From NCBI GenBank assembly GCA_022818135.1, contig JAFMSR010000014.1, positions 40,319,708 through 40,383,707 on the forward strand: a DNA stretch of 64,000 nucleotides, written 5' to 3'. The stretch comes from Saxidomus purpurata (Eukaryota > Mollusca > Bivalvia > Venerida > Veneridae). The notes under the pieces are model-generated. The model was given only the letters and a program-made list of their open reading frames with translations, searched no databases and was not told where the DNA came from. Numbering within the stretch: the first letter of the stretch is position 1; every line of letters begins with the position of its first letter. Made by a program: the position numbers and the translations under genes. Below, one piece after another: positions 36,111 through 46,751 of the stretch.

Positions 36111-36773
36111 TCGTAACTTTTATTACAATTTTCTTCTTTGTTCAGATTCTTTTATTCTGATATTTGGTTGATAGCTGAAATGACGAGCTATTGTGATCAA
36201 ACTGATTCGAGTTAGTTTCGGAACAAAGAGATTCTTTGTGTGTGTTTCGCATTGCATACAAGGTAACTCGGGGGCACAAGCCAATTGTTACAGCCTGACC
36301 AATTCTGAGGGAATCTACTGCCTCGGTTAGGTTACGAAATCTTCAAATTTAGAATTAAACCGTTTCAATTTCCTACTTTACATACTTTTTATATAAACAT
36401 GCATAAATATTTTTATTAAATTTTTCCACAAACACGTACAAACTATCACAAGCGTACTAATTAGATGGAATCTAAACATGGAAGTTTATTCATACTACAA
36501 TGGGACATTGTTGCTTAATGCCTAAAAATCTTTCTTAAAAGCTTTTTGTTTTCCTCATTCTGTGCAGTATAATACAAAAAAATAATTAAACACATGTATC
36601 TAATTCGGAAGTATTAATTTTGATTCAGTGTAATAACGTGTATAATGCATATTCGCTATCTTATTGTTTCATACTTTAACTATGTAAGCTTTGCGCTCAA
36701 TGGAATGAGAAGAGAATTGTAGCTCAAGGTTACGGTGTTCCCTATGAAGAACTAGAGATTGTTTTTCACAAAA
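36111..36773. other. AT-rich intergenic stretch
   Basis: No gene or repeat was recognised. Confidence 0.3.
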
Positions 36774-37868
36774 AAACTTGTCTCCCCCCTTATGACCTTG
36801 ACCTTTGAGTTAGTGACCCCAAATTATAACGAGAAATTGACCAACGGTCACTGTGACCTTGACCTTTGAACTACTGACCCCAAAAACAATAGGGATCATC
36901 TGCTCAATAAGACCAATCATCCTATGAAGTTTGAGGTCTGTAGGTCTAAAGGAACTCTAGTTATCATCCGGAAACGAGAAATTGACAAACGGTCAGTATG
37001 ACCTTGACCTTTGACCTACTGACCCCAAAAACAATAGGGATCATCAGCTCTATAAGACCAATCATCCTATGAAGTTTGAGGGCTGTAGGTCAAAAGGAAC
37101 TCTAGTTATCATCCGGAAACGAGAAATTGACCAACGGTCACTGTGACCTTGACCTTTGAACTACTGACCCCAAAAACAATAGGGATCATCTGCTCAATAA
37201 GACCATTCATCCTATGAAGTTTGAGAGCTGTAGGTCAAAAGGAACTCTAGTTATCGTCCGGAAACGAAGAATGGACGGACGGACTGACGGACTCCCCCAG
37301 TTTGAGGGTTGTAGGTCAAAAGGAACTCTAGTTATCATCCGGAAATGAGAAATTGACCAACGGTCACTGTGACCTTGACCTTTGACCTACTGACCCCAAA
37401 AACAATAGGGATCATCTGCTCTATAAGACCAATCATCCTATGAAGTTTGAGGTCTGTAGGTCTAAAGGAACTCTAGTTATCATCCGGAAACGAGAAATTG
37501 ACCAACGGTCAGTGTGACCTTGACCTTTGACCTACTGACCCCAAAAACAATAGGGATCATCAGCTCTATAAGACCAATCATCCTATGAAGTTTGAGGGCT
37601 GTAGGTCAAAAGGAACTCTAGTTATCATCCGGAAACGAGAAATTGACCAACGGTCACTGTGACCTTGACCTTTGAACTACTGACCCCAAAAACAATAGGG
37701 ATCATCTGCTCAATAAGACCATTCATCCTATGAAGTTTGAGAGCTGTAGGTCAAAAGGAACTCTAGTTATCGTCCGGAAACGAAGAATGGACGGACGGAC
37801 TGACGGACGGACGGACTGACGGACAGGGCAAAAACAATATGTCTCCCCCCGAGGTGGGGGAGACATAA
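36774..37868 (+). mobile_element. Complete pearl-like (HINE/Helentron-type) element with six 145-bp units
   Basis: Left end TTGTCTCCCCCCT and right end GGGGGAGACATAA are inverted matches. The right end also folds into a hairpin (TGTCTCCCCC / GGGGGAGACA with a 6-base loop). Between them lie six units of exactly 145 bp, starting at 36831, 36976, 37121, 37347, 37492 and 37637. An ACGG/CTGACGG tract follows the third and the sixth unit. This matches the bivalve pearl layout of tandem core, ACGG microsatellite and terminal hairpin. It has no coding capacity; transposition would need an autonomous Helentron in trans. Confidence 0.85.
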
Positions 37869-38440
37869 TTATTATGGATTTTTGGTAAATATGTCAAGGA
37901 TCACTTAGCTACGGTTAAGATTGGTATCAATATTCAACTCATGTGTACTACAGGCCCCCATTGGCATGTATCACTTGCTACAGCCACCGTCAGTAATTTC
38001 CTTTGGCGACAATGATCTGTTAAGTAGCAGCGAGGCTTTGACAGACAACAAATGATTTTTCGGAATAAATGTCGGCTTGAATAAGGAATAATGAATGTAT
38101 TTGGTTACTTGGTTGCAGTTTATAGGATTCTGGGTCATTAATCTGACTGGACCTTGACGTTCCCCGTTTTTGATGGCTGTGCTAAATTTCCGTTGGCTGT
38201 TTGTGTGTCCCTTTCAAATGTTGTACTTCATTTAAAATACTAGTACACGGAAATGATATTAGATCTCATTTCAGGGTTTTTTGTATTAAGGGACATTCTT
38301 TATCTTCTAAGGCAGCTGATAAAATAATGTTGAGCTGGCATAAAACGTAGCATATTTTATTTCTTTTAGAATGGGATGAATATTATACATATTCTCTTGT
38401 TTAAAAAAATTAGTCGTGGTGCTCTCATGATGAATATTGA
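37869..38440. other. AT-rich intergenic stretch
   Basis: No gene or repeat was recognised. Confidence 0.3.
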
Positions 38441-39185
38441 AAACAAGAGATGTCCCTCACAAGTGACGAATGCCCCCGAAAGAGGTGCCTCACAGTCTGT
38501 GTCCTCTCCATGTGCTCAATAAATGTGCTATGTAATTTTAAAATCCTTCCATGCATGACAGAGTAACCATGCATACAGGATTCCATTACCTATAAACTCT
38601 AAGTGTGACCTTGACCTTTGCGGTAGGGATGTGGGTCTTGCACGCGACACGTCGTCTTGATGTGCTAGACATTTGTGCCAAATTATTTTAAAATCCTTCA
38701 ATGCATGACAAAGTTACAGTCCGGACACGAATGTGTGCATATATGCATATATAGAGGAATCCATTACCTTCAAACTCTAAGTATGACCTTGACCTTTGAG
38801 CTAGGGACGTGGGTCTTGCACGCGACACGTCGTCTTGATGTGCTAGACATTTGTGCCAAGTTATTTTAAAATCCTTCAATGCATGACAAAGTTATAGTCC
38901 GGACACAAATGTGTGCATATATAGAGGATTCCATAACCTTCATACTCCAAGTGTGACCTTGACCTTTGAGGTAGGGATGTGGGTCTTGCACGCGACACGT
39001 CGTCTTGATGTGCTAGACATGTGTGCCAAGTTATTTTAAAATCCTTCAATGCATGACAGAGTTACAGTCCGGACACGAATTTGTAAGTGGGGACGCACTG
39101 GCGGACTGACGGACGGACGGACGGACGGACAGACGGACAGACGGACGGTGCGATTTCAATATGCCACCCTTCGGGGGCACAAAAA
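38441..39185 (+). mobile_element. Pearl-like element, copy 3, both ends present
   Basis: Same family as 13265 and 15866. The left end AAGAGATGTCCCTCACAAGT is followed by AATGCCCCCGAA. Three to four units of about 175 bp come next, then a long GGAC/GACGG tract (39100-39147), then GCCACCCTTCGGGGGCAC. The right end folds on itself and is also the inverse of the subterminal left segment. This is the best complete reference copy of the family here. Confidence 0.82.
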
Positions 39186-39810
39186 GTGATTTGTTTACAA
39201 ATTAGGCCCTAAAGGGAGTGTGGAGCTTCTCCCACATATTCAATATAGAATCGTCATAAGTTTTGTTTCTAAAACAGTTACTGTTACTTATAGTGGTGAT
39301 TTGATTTTCCTTACAAGTCCTGTAAGACTGTAACATCTAGAAAAAAGAATCACTCCTCGGAAATGAGACCCCAGTGGGGTGACGAAATCGTAAAAATGTT
39401 TCTTTTTTCCTGAAAAGTGTTGACAGAATTTGATTATGGATGACACATGTAATCAACTTTGTAGTCTCTAAAAATAACCTGGATTTTTATAGAAATAATT
39501 TACTTAAGTGGGTGAAGTACGTACTTACTTTTTCTATATTGAAATTTAAGAATTATTGTTGTATTAAATTAGTAGTACTGATTTGATTTAATAAGTTTTT
39601 TTTAATTAACACGCTGAAAAGAATTATCTTCATCGGAGATGATGCCCCAGTAGGACGGTGACATTTTTGAATGCTTCTTTTTTCTGGTACCACTTCTCTT
39701 TTCAGTTGGTCTTTTTCGGTGATTTATTTCATTTTGCGGGGGATGTAAATTCACTGAACTTGCTTATTAGCTACTACAATTATGAATTATTAGTGAAAAA
39801 AGAGTTTTCC
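39186..39810. other. AT-rich intergenic stretch
   Basis: No gene was supported. The two similar phrases 'GAGATGATGCCCCAGTAGGACGGTGAC' and 'GAGACCCCAGTGGGGTGACG' suggest an old duplication of about 270 bp. Confidence 0.3.
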
Positions 39811-39814
39811 GTAA

Positions 39815-40930
39815 GACAGCGTGCTCGACTATTCTCAGTGTTCGCCATTAAAACAAAACTTTTATTAATAAGTAGCAAAACAAAAAATGTTGACTCTCTA
39901 AGTCTTAGTTTTACAGACACTGCAAAACAAAACCCACGACAGCACTGCAAACAAAGAGGTGACTCTCTAAGTACTTAGTTTTACCCAAACAAAGCCCTAA
40001 GTACTAGTTTTAACTAGAACACAAACAAAGAAGTGTGCCTCAGCTGTACACCGCAAAACGAAGGTGCTCTCTATCTTAGTTTCAGACCGCAAACAAAATG
40101 TGTGACCCAAGACTTAGACACCGCAAAACAAAGATGTGTTGACTCTCTAACTTTAAACAGACACCAACAAAGATGTGTTGCTCTCAAGCAAACAGCGCAA
40201 AACAAAGAATGTGTTGCTCTCTAGTACTTAGTTTAACAACCTGCACAAATGTGTTGCCTCAAGACTTAGTTTAACTAGAACACAAGGTGGCTCTACTTTT
40301 AAAAGAACCGCAAAACAAGTTGACTCTCTAAATTATTAAAACAAGAGTTCTTCTAAATAGTAACAACCAACAAAGGCAAACAGTACTCTTAAACACAAAT
40401 GTATTGACTCTCTAAGTACTTAGTTTAAACTAGAACACTGCAATAAACAATGTTTTCTAATTGTTAACAAACACCCCAAAAAAAACAACTGCAATAAACA
40501 AAAGAATTCAAAAGCTTTCTATGGTAACTGAACTGTTTGATACCCCTGAATACTATTGCTACGTTTCATATAATTCTCATAAGTGGTTACTGAAGTTGTG
40601 CATGGTAGTACCTCGAACGCAAAACATTGACCAAAGTTTCCAAGTTCAACCAGGACCATAATTTGTAGTAAATTCAGTCAGTGGTAATCTAATTTAATTT
40701 TTTGATACCCCTGAACATTACTAGTAAGTTTCAAATAACTCACGTAAGTTGTTACTGCGATATGTGCATGATAGTACCTTGCATGTAAAACTTTAACCAA
40801 AGTTTCTGAGTCAAACAAGGGACATAATTTGAATTAAATTTTTACAAGAGGTATCTAATTTGACTATCTGACACCCTGAAGATTTAAATATCATTAGTGG
40901 CTACTAATATATGATGGCTATTTTGTGTAT
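39815..40930 (+). repeat. Tandem-core element related to the TCGAGCTAA family, copy 3 (no right end)
   Basis: Left part GACAGCGTGCTCGACTATTC aligns with the start at 46752. From 39890 to 40450 is a ragged array of 'CTCTCTAAGTACTTAGTTT', 'ACTAGAACAC' and 'GCAAAACAAAG' fragments with irregular deletions. From 40540 to 40900 are units with TTGCATGTAAAACTTTAACC, as in copy 1. The ORFs inside are by-products. Confidence 0.55.
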
Positions 40931-41400
40931 TTTATTCTAACACCCTAAACGGAAGACGTTACATAAGTTTAATAGTTGAAAAGCACAAATGCTGGCAAAT
41001 TACAAGTTATTGTTCTAAAGCTTCGATATCACGTGATCTCTAGACAGCACAAGGAAGCCGTAATTCATTATACTATGTACATTATCACACTGACCGTACA
41101 TTACTCTATTTGAAAATCAGACCTTTGTGACAAGGGACTAAGATAGCAAACAAAGGGCATTAGATATTCATAATCTCATTATAGGTTGAATTTTCGTTCC
41201 TTATTTGGCAAACTGGCATGGTATAAATCTAATTTACACATCTCGGCGTAATGACTCGGAACAAATTGGTCAATCTATCATGCAAAAAATATATGCCGCA
41301 ATTTCGGAGGGTACTAGTAATTGATATTAATGAATACGGACTTGATTGTTTCCTTAGCCAAAAGTATTACAAAGCATGCAAAACCTATACTGCTAAAAGT
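40931..41400. other. AT-rich intergenic stretch
   Basis: No gene or repeat was recognised. Confidence 0.3.
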
Positions 41401-41404
41401 TGGC

Positions 41405-41515
41405 AGCATTACGTTGATTATTTTCATTACTTTTACATTTTATGTTTAAGTATATTATATTTTTAATTTTTATTTTTGTCACCAGAAACTGTGAACGAGC
41501 AGCTTTAAGCTACCA
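41405..41515 (+). repeat. Dispersed repeat end 'GAAACTGCRAACGAGCAGCTTT', copy 2
   Basis: Carries CATTACTTTTACATTTTATG and CAGAAACTGTGAACGAGCAG, matching 48540-48635. Confidence 0.55.
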
Positions 41516-41870
41516 AGATAATGTACGTATATTACATTGCAATTTAATATCCTGTAACTTTCTAATGTATGCCAAGCGGTGTCGAAATAAGGGCATTTTT
41601 GAAAAACCCGTAACAAGTTTAAACTTTTTTATCTAGATCATACGATCTAATAGTAATTTTGCGAGAATAATTCTTGGTCCCGATATGTTAGGAGATGTGC
41701 AAATTATGATTGTGTTTAACTAATATGAAGTGTTTAAGATGTTACTTATAAACGTGAAGATTAATGCAGAAAAAACTTTAAATACGTGTAGCTGAATGAA
41801 CGCAACTTTCGGTAATAGTAATAATGTGATGAATGCAGAAACGAGACAGAGCTAAAATGAGACGGAGCTT

Positions 41871-42164
41871 TTACAGTCCATCCACACAGTCCTTAGCAAA
41901 AATAGTAACCAATACACCACTGAAGGTAATGTCATGTAACAGTTCTGTTTTTGCTATATTGACTTCAATTGAAGCTAAATGGTAACTACAGTTGGCACAA
42001 TTTGTGTACAAGGGAAAAAACAGATTAAGGGACAGTGTAGCATCATCTTTTATTATATCCTTTATTACACTTTTTGTATTACATTCTACTATAATTCTTT
42101 GAGAATAGCAGGAAACAATATGAAAATATAGCCTTACATTATCTAATTGCTTCTTACCAGACAT
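41871..42164 (-). CDS. Uncertain ORF of 97 codons
   Basis: The frame starts MSGKKQLDNVRLYFHIVSC and ends TIFAKDCVDGL. Composition is balanced, but no domain is recognised and there is no supporting context. The start overlaps ATGTCTGGTAAGAAG, which could instead be a splice donor. It may be chance or a gene relic. Confidence 0.2.
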   Translation of the reverse strand: MSGKKQLDNVRLYFHIVSCYSQRIIVECNTKSVIKDIIKDDATLSLNLFFPLYTNCANCSYHLASIEVNIAKTELLHDITFSGVLVTIFAKDCVDGL

Positions 42165-42479
42165 GACGTTACCACAAACATAATACGATTATATAATTCT
42201 AACAAGCACAAATGCCCTCTCATAAGCTGTCTGCTGATACAATTAGTGGTCAATGATATCTGTTTTTATCTCATAAATTTGATTTGGTTATTGAACAAGC
42301 AAGACAGACTAAAACGGCAAATAACAATTTACACCTCTGCGCTCAAATATTGTAGCACAAAGAATCAAAAATATATATCACATATTTACAGCTTGATATT
42401 AATGTTTTCACTCTATTTTATCAAAATATATGATGTAATTATTATTTAATACATGTATCTATAGTCTCGCGAATTTACA

Positions 42480-42522
42480 TATATAGATAGATAGATGGAT
42501 AGATGGATGGATGGATAGATAT
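42480..42522 (+). repeat. TAGA/TGGA microsatellite
   Basis: A run of ATAGATAGATAGATGG-type tetranucleotides about 40 bp long. Confidence 0.85.
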
Positions 42523-42652
42523 GAAACACATACTAGATAAATACCTAAAGTACAAAAAAGGTGTTTTTTAGAGTTTCAAGAGACCATAAGAAAGTGCTAT
42601 ATGCTTTGATATTCAAGAGGGAAACCAAACGCATTTCAGTCTATGGAAATTC

Positions 42653-43115
42653 TTGTTTTATTTCCTGAATACTGGTGGTAAGGTGTTTTATTTTATGAAC
42701 ACGGAGGGTAAGGTGTTTTATTTTCTGAACACTGGTGGTAAGGTGTCTTATTTTCAGAACACTGGTGGTAAGGTGTTTTCTTTTCTGAACACTGGTGGTA
42801 AGGTGTTTTATTTTCTGAACACGGAGGGTAAGGTGTTTTATTTTCTGAACACTGGTGGTAAGGTGTTTTTTTTTCTGAACACTGGTGGTAAGGTGTTTAA
42901 TTTTCTGAACACGGAGGGTAAGGTGTTTTTTTTTCTGAACACTGGTGGTAGTGTTTAATTTTCTGAACACGGAGGGTAAGGTGTTTTATTTTCTGAAAAC
43001 TGGTGGTAAGTAGTTTTATTTTCTGAATACTGGTGGTAAAGTATTGTATTTTTGAACCCTGGTTGTTTGGAGTTTTATTTTCTGAACACCGATCGAAAGG
43101 AGTTTTATTTTCTCG
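42653..43115 (+). repeat. 30-bp minisatellite, about 15 units
   Basis: Units alternate between CTGAACACTGGTGGTAAGGT and CTGAACACGGAGGGTAAGGT, with a TTTTATTTT spacer. The 30-bp period is a multiple of three, so both strands are open for about 100 codons (10-residue repeats such as FLNTGGKVFY). No gene signal surrounds it. Units decay towards the right end. Confidence 0.9.
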
Positions 43116-43535
43116 AAGTTCTACGTATTTTTTCTGTATTTTATTTTATGTTTCAAATAATGCCTGTTTTGTATAACAACAGTTTGATCAAGTCCTGAGC
43201 AATGTCATTACTACTAAGTAACAATTAAAAATAATTAAATGCAGTCTCATTTCATTTTTCATTGGCCCAATTGTTTGCTTAAAATACTTCAAATATTTAC
43301 AATGTTTACCTCCTGCGGTATGATAAGAACGTAAGAAATAGCATTATACAAATTTTACCTGATACTAATCTCACTGAAGAACAATGAACAAATAATTTAG
43401 AATAATCAGGATTAATGTGCGGTTGTGTTGTAATAGTTATGTGCCTTGATAAAGTATATGTACTTAGAAATAATCAGATACAGTGATCCGCCCTGCAACA
43501 GCAACGAAAAGTTTTGGGAGAATGAGAATGAATTT
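43116..43535. other. AT-rich intergenic stretch
   Basis: No gene or repeat was recognised. Confidence 0.3.
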
Positions 43536-43539
43536 CTAC

Positions 43540-43805
43540 TAGACTGATCAAATTGTGACAACTAGTAGAGTATGTTAGAGACGTGGAACAAGATATATGC
43601 ATTAAGATGTATTATGTAGCATGAACAATAAACATAAAAGCAGTACAGGAGCAATACCTAAAATATGTCGTAAACATAAACGCACCATAGATAACGGTAC
43701 ACGGAACTTGATACCATCTTGTAATAGAACATTGTTACTTAACTGATTGAATTTGTTTCGTTGTACAGAAACTAAAGTACGTGTTGTTATAGTAAGGGGA
43801 TTTTT
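43540..43805 (+). repeat. Dispersed repeat family C, copy 2
   Basis: Aligns with 12382-12625 (AATTGTGACAACTAGTAGAG, GCATTAAGATGTATTATGTA, TGATACCATCTTGTAATAGA). It has a short extra segment near 43660. Confidence 0.6.
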
Positions 43806-43849
43806 CTTCTTCTTTCATTTTATTTAAAGCTGTTCGCTCCCACATTTTG

Positions 43850-44200
43850 ATGAAAAAATAAGGCTCTTCAAACTCTCTGAAAGTAACATATTTTCATATT
43901 TTAGAATTAATATTCAAATAAAAAGGTTCAAGTATTAATTCCTGTAAAGTATATCTGTATATTTGAAATTATGCAAACGCTTTTGAAATATAACCATATA
44001 GCATAGCGTTGTCGTTAAACTAAACCCGCCAACATTTTCAATGGATTTTTGCAAACTGCTAAACAGCTACCTAGATTTTTAATCATTTATCTTTATTATG
44101 TTGTTGATTTTTGCCGTAACATTTAAATTTTATGTTTTAGTAGGCCTTTACCATTTTTGAGAACTTTAATGTGAGCTAGCAGCTTTAATGCTGATTCATG
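43850..44200 (+). repeat. Dispersed repeat family E, uninterrupted copy
   Basis: Contains ATTCCTGTAAAGTATATCTG, TATAGCATAGCGTTGTCGTT and CGCCAACATTTTCAATGGAT, and ends near GAGCTAGCAGCTTTAATG. The copy at 46650-48640 has the same order but is split by a 1.68-kb insertion, so this copy shows the empty site. Confidence 0.6.
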
Positions 44201-44925
44201 ACTGTTAACGATAAAACGTGTGTATGAAAAACTAGTGACTCTCAGGATTTGGTTTGTTTGAATTTCAAGGGCATCAAAAGACCAAACTTAGAACAGTATT
44301 GTCAGGCAACGTACCTCACCAAATTATCAAATTAGAATGTCAAATGTTACAATGTTTTATTTCATTTCAGTATATGTATATTGAAGCTATTCATTTGTTC
44401 TTATAATTTCTTGATATTGTTTAATCGTACTCTTTTTTACTATCGATTACGTATTTGTTTACAAAGAACCCATTTTGTAGTTTATCAACATGATAATTTA
44501 ATATAGCTTTCTATTTCCATGCCACAACTATAATTCCCATTGTTCCAATACAACGTTAGAAACGCAGTAACAACAATATTCCCAAATTTCAATTATTCGC
44601 TCCAAACGTAGATAGGGATGGGACATTAACAAGAAACAACGCAATATGCAGACATTTGCGATGAGAAACGAACGTTTCAAAATATTTTTACATTCTACCC
44701 AGAAGTTGCGAATACTTTATTTTATCCTCTATCTACGACTTGTCAGTGTAAAATATTGTCATTTACGAGGGATGGAATATATTCATTCAGATAATTTTGT
44801 CCGTATTTGGAACTTTGAAAATTTGACCTAGTATTCCTTTCGACTTGGCGTCACACGAGTCATGCTCGAGGGAATACGACAGCATTCAATCAACGTATAT
44901 GAATGACAGTATTGTGTAATATTTC
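44201..44925. other. AT-rich intergenic stretch
   Basis: No gene or repeat was recognised. Confidence 0.3.
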
Positions 44926-45075
44926 TTATATATCTCTCATCATTTACAGTTAGTATTGCATTTTATGAGAGACTTACGTCATATTACAACTTAAGATTAC
45001 TTTCATCATTTGGACTGAGGCGTATGTGAAATAAAAATATCGTATTCTCCATAAAATGCCCGTTTATAGAATATA
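44926..45075 (+). repeat. Dispersed repeat related to 35345-35665
   Basis: Shares GTATTGCATTTTATGAGAGA, 'TTTCATC', a 'GGACTGAGGCGTATGTG' segment and 'CATAAAATGCCCGTTT' with the array at 35.4 kb. Confidence 0.45.
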
Positions 45076-45167
45076 TGATTGGTGCAAAAATCAAATCAAC
45101 ATGAACATACAGAGTTTTGAAGCTAGGTCTTCAAATTATGTAAGTTTTATTGCCCTTAATAAAAGGG

Positions 45168-45210
45168 ACACTCCCTACATCTAGCAGATTATATTTTCCA
45201 AACATATAAA
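45168..45210 (+). repeat. Dispersed repeat family B, copy 4 (cut off by a homopolymer block)
   Basis: GGGACACTCCCTACATCTAG, GCAGATTATATTTTCC and AAACATATAAA match the family start. The match then ends abruptly in A/T-only sequence. Confidence 0.5.
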
Positions 45211-45524
<314 letters not shown>

Positions 45525-45534
45525 AGAACTATCT

Positions 45535-45875
45535 TTAAAAAAGATGACCGGCGCAGTTTTGAGTATATGAAAGCGATTGATAGCGAGATTTTATTGTAAA
45601 ATATCCTGGCAAGTTTTAATTTTATGCAGAGAAAAAATGTGCGCCCTGACCGGGACGCAAACCCAAGGCCCTTCGCTTACAGAGTTGAGTTAAGAGCGAA
45701 TGCTCTCCCGACTGAGCTAACCGGCCGTTTCCTCATTTTCTTTCAACTTGTTATTAATAAGTGCGTACCATGACGTTTGCATCAGGAAAACAAACTTAAT
45801 CTCTGTTTTTCTTATCAAATATATTACTCGAAATATTAACCATTATTGACTGGCCGAAAAATACCGGGATTTCGA
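45535..45875 (-). repeat. Dispersed repeat containing a tRNA-like segment, copy 2
   Basis: On the minus strand, 45726-45645 reads as a tRNA-like unit: GGCCGGTTAGCTCAGTCGGG, then GAGAGCATTCGCTCTTAA, then a B-box-like GGGTTTGCGTCCC. The stem TTCGC/GCGAA encloses a loop about 12 bases too long. CTCTTAA recalls a lysine tRNA anticodon loop. Homology with copy 1 at 4812-5150 continues on both sides. Confidence 0.75.
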
Positions 45876-46038
45876 TAGTATAAGCTGTCAGTGTTCATGG
45901 AGGATATGTAATCATTTCAAACCCAAAAAATAGTAAGAGAGCAATTACTTTTAACACCTTTTCTTTCAAAATATGATAAGTCTGCTTTATAATTCTACAA
46001 AAAACTTATGGGACCAGAGGAAACTAGAAAATTGTTCA

Positions 46039-46205
46039 TACAGTTAACCTAAGGATATAGCGAAATTCCGGATATAAGGAACAAAGTCAGACTTTATTAT
46101 TTCTTTATCTAAAATGAAAGTGTTATATGGATATAACAAACTCCGGATATAAGGAACAAATTTAAATGGTCCCAAGGAGTTCGTTATATACAGAGTTTTA
46201 CTGTA
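46039..46205. repeat. Palindromic TA-flanked MITE, copy 3
   Basis: Starts TACAGTTAACC and ends CAGAGTTTTACTGTA. Shares GGATATAGCGAAATTCCGGA and AAATGGTCCCAAGGAGTTCG with the other copies. A short stretch near the left end is deleted. Confidence 0.82.
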
Positions 46206-46274
46206 CTGAGTTTCTGTAATTGAAGCAAATAGTTCTAGAAACACAAGGACCTAGTATGTAGAAATTCATCGGAG

Positions 46275-46462
46275 CACATAACGATACTACCAGACAGCGC
46301 AACACAATTCAATCAACGAATAATAACACAGAAATGCAGAAATATCAAAACGATTGAAAGAGAAGAAATGACTGTCTGACACCATAATTGTATCATTTCG
46401 ATACAGATCTCTAGAGAGGTATCCACAAAAAGTAATAACAAAAATTTGTTTGATGTTTCGCC
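46275..46462 (+). repeat. Dispersed repeat family A, copy 3
   Basis: ATTCAATCAACGAATAATAA, CACAGAAATGCAGAAATATC and CCACAAAAAGTAATAACAAA align with 35930 and 11525. Confidence 0.55.
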
Positions 46463-46751
46463 TTTTATACAGTAATTTTACAGTTTATTTTGCATCTCTC
46501 GTCAACTATGATCATTCATAAAGTATTAAAATAAGAAAAACAAATGAGGATTTCATGTGAGCCAATTGATTTGAGTGAAACGAATCCGACATGCAACGGA
46601 AATACCATTTAAATCTGCTACATGTAGCCCTCAGAATTTGGTGGGAAAAAAACTCTTCTAACTGTATTTTAGGAAAAATCATCAAATAAAATGGTTTCAG
46701 TATAAATTCCTGTAAAGCATTTCTTTATTTTCGAAATTATACGCTACCAAA

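Noticed and set aside
36774..37868. CRISPR-like array from regular 145-bp units
   Set aside because: There are no repeat-spacer alternations; units are continuous, the genome is eukaryotic, and the ends are those of a transposable element.
42641..42970. ORFs of 101 and 109 codons on both strands
   Set aside because: They arise from the 30-bp minisatellite; there is no promoter, splice site or family match.
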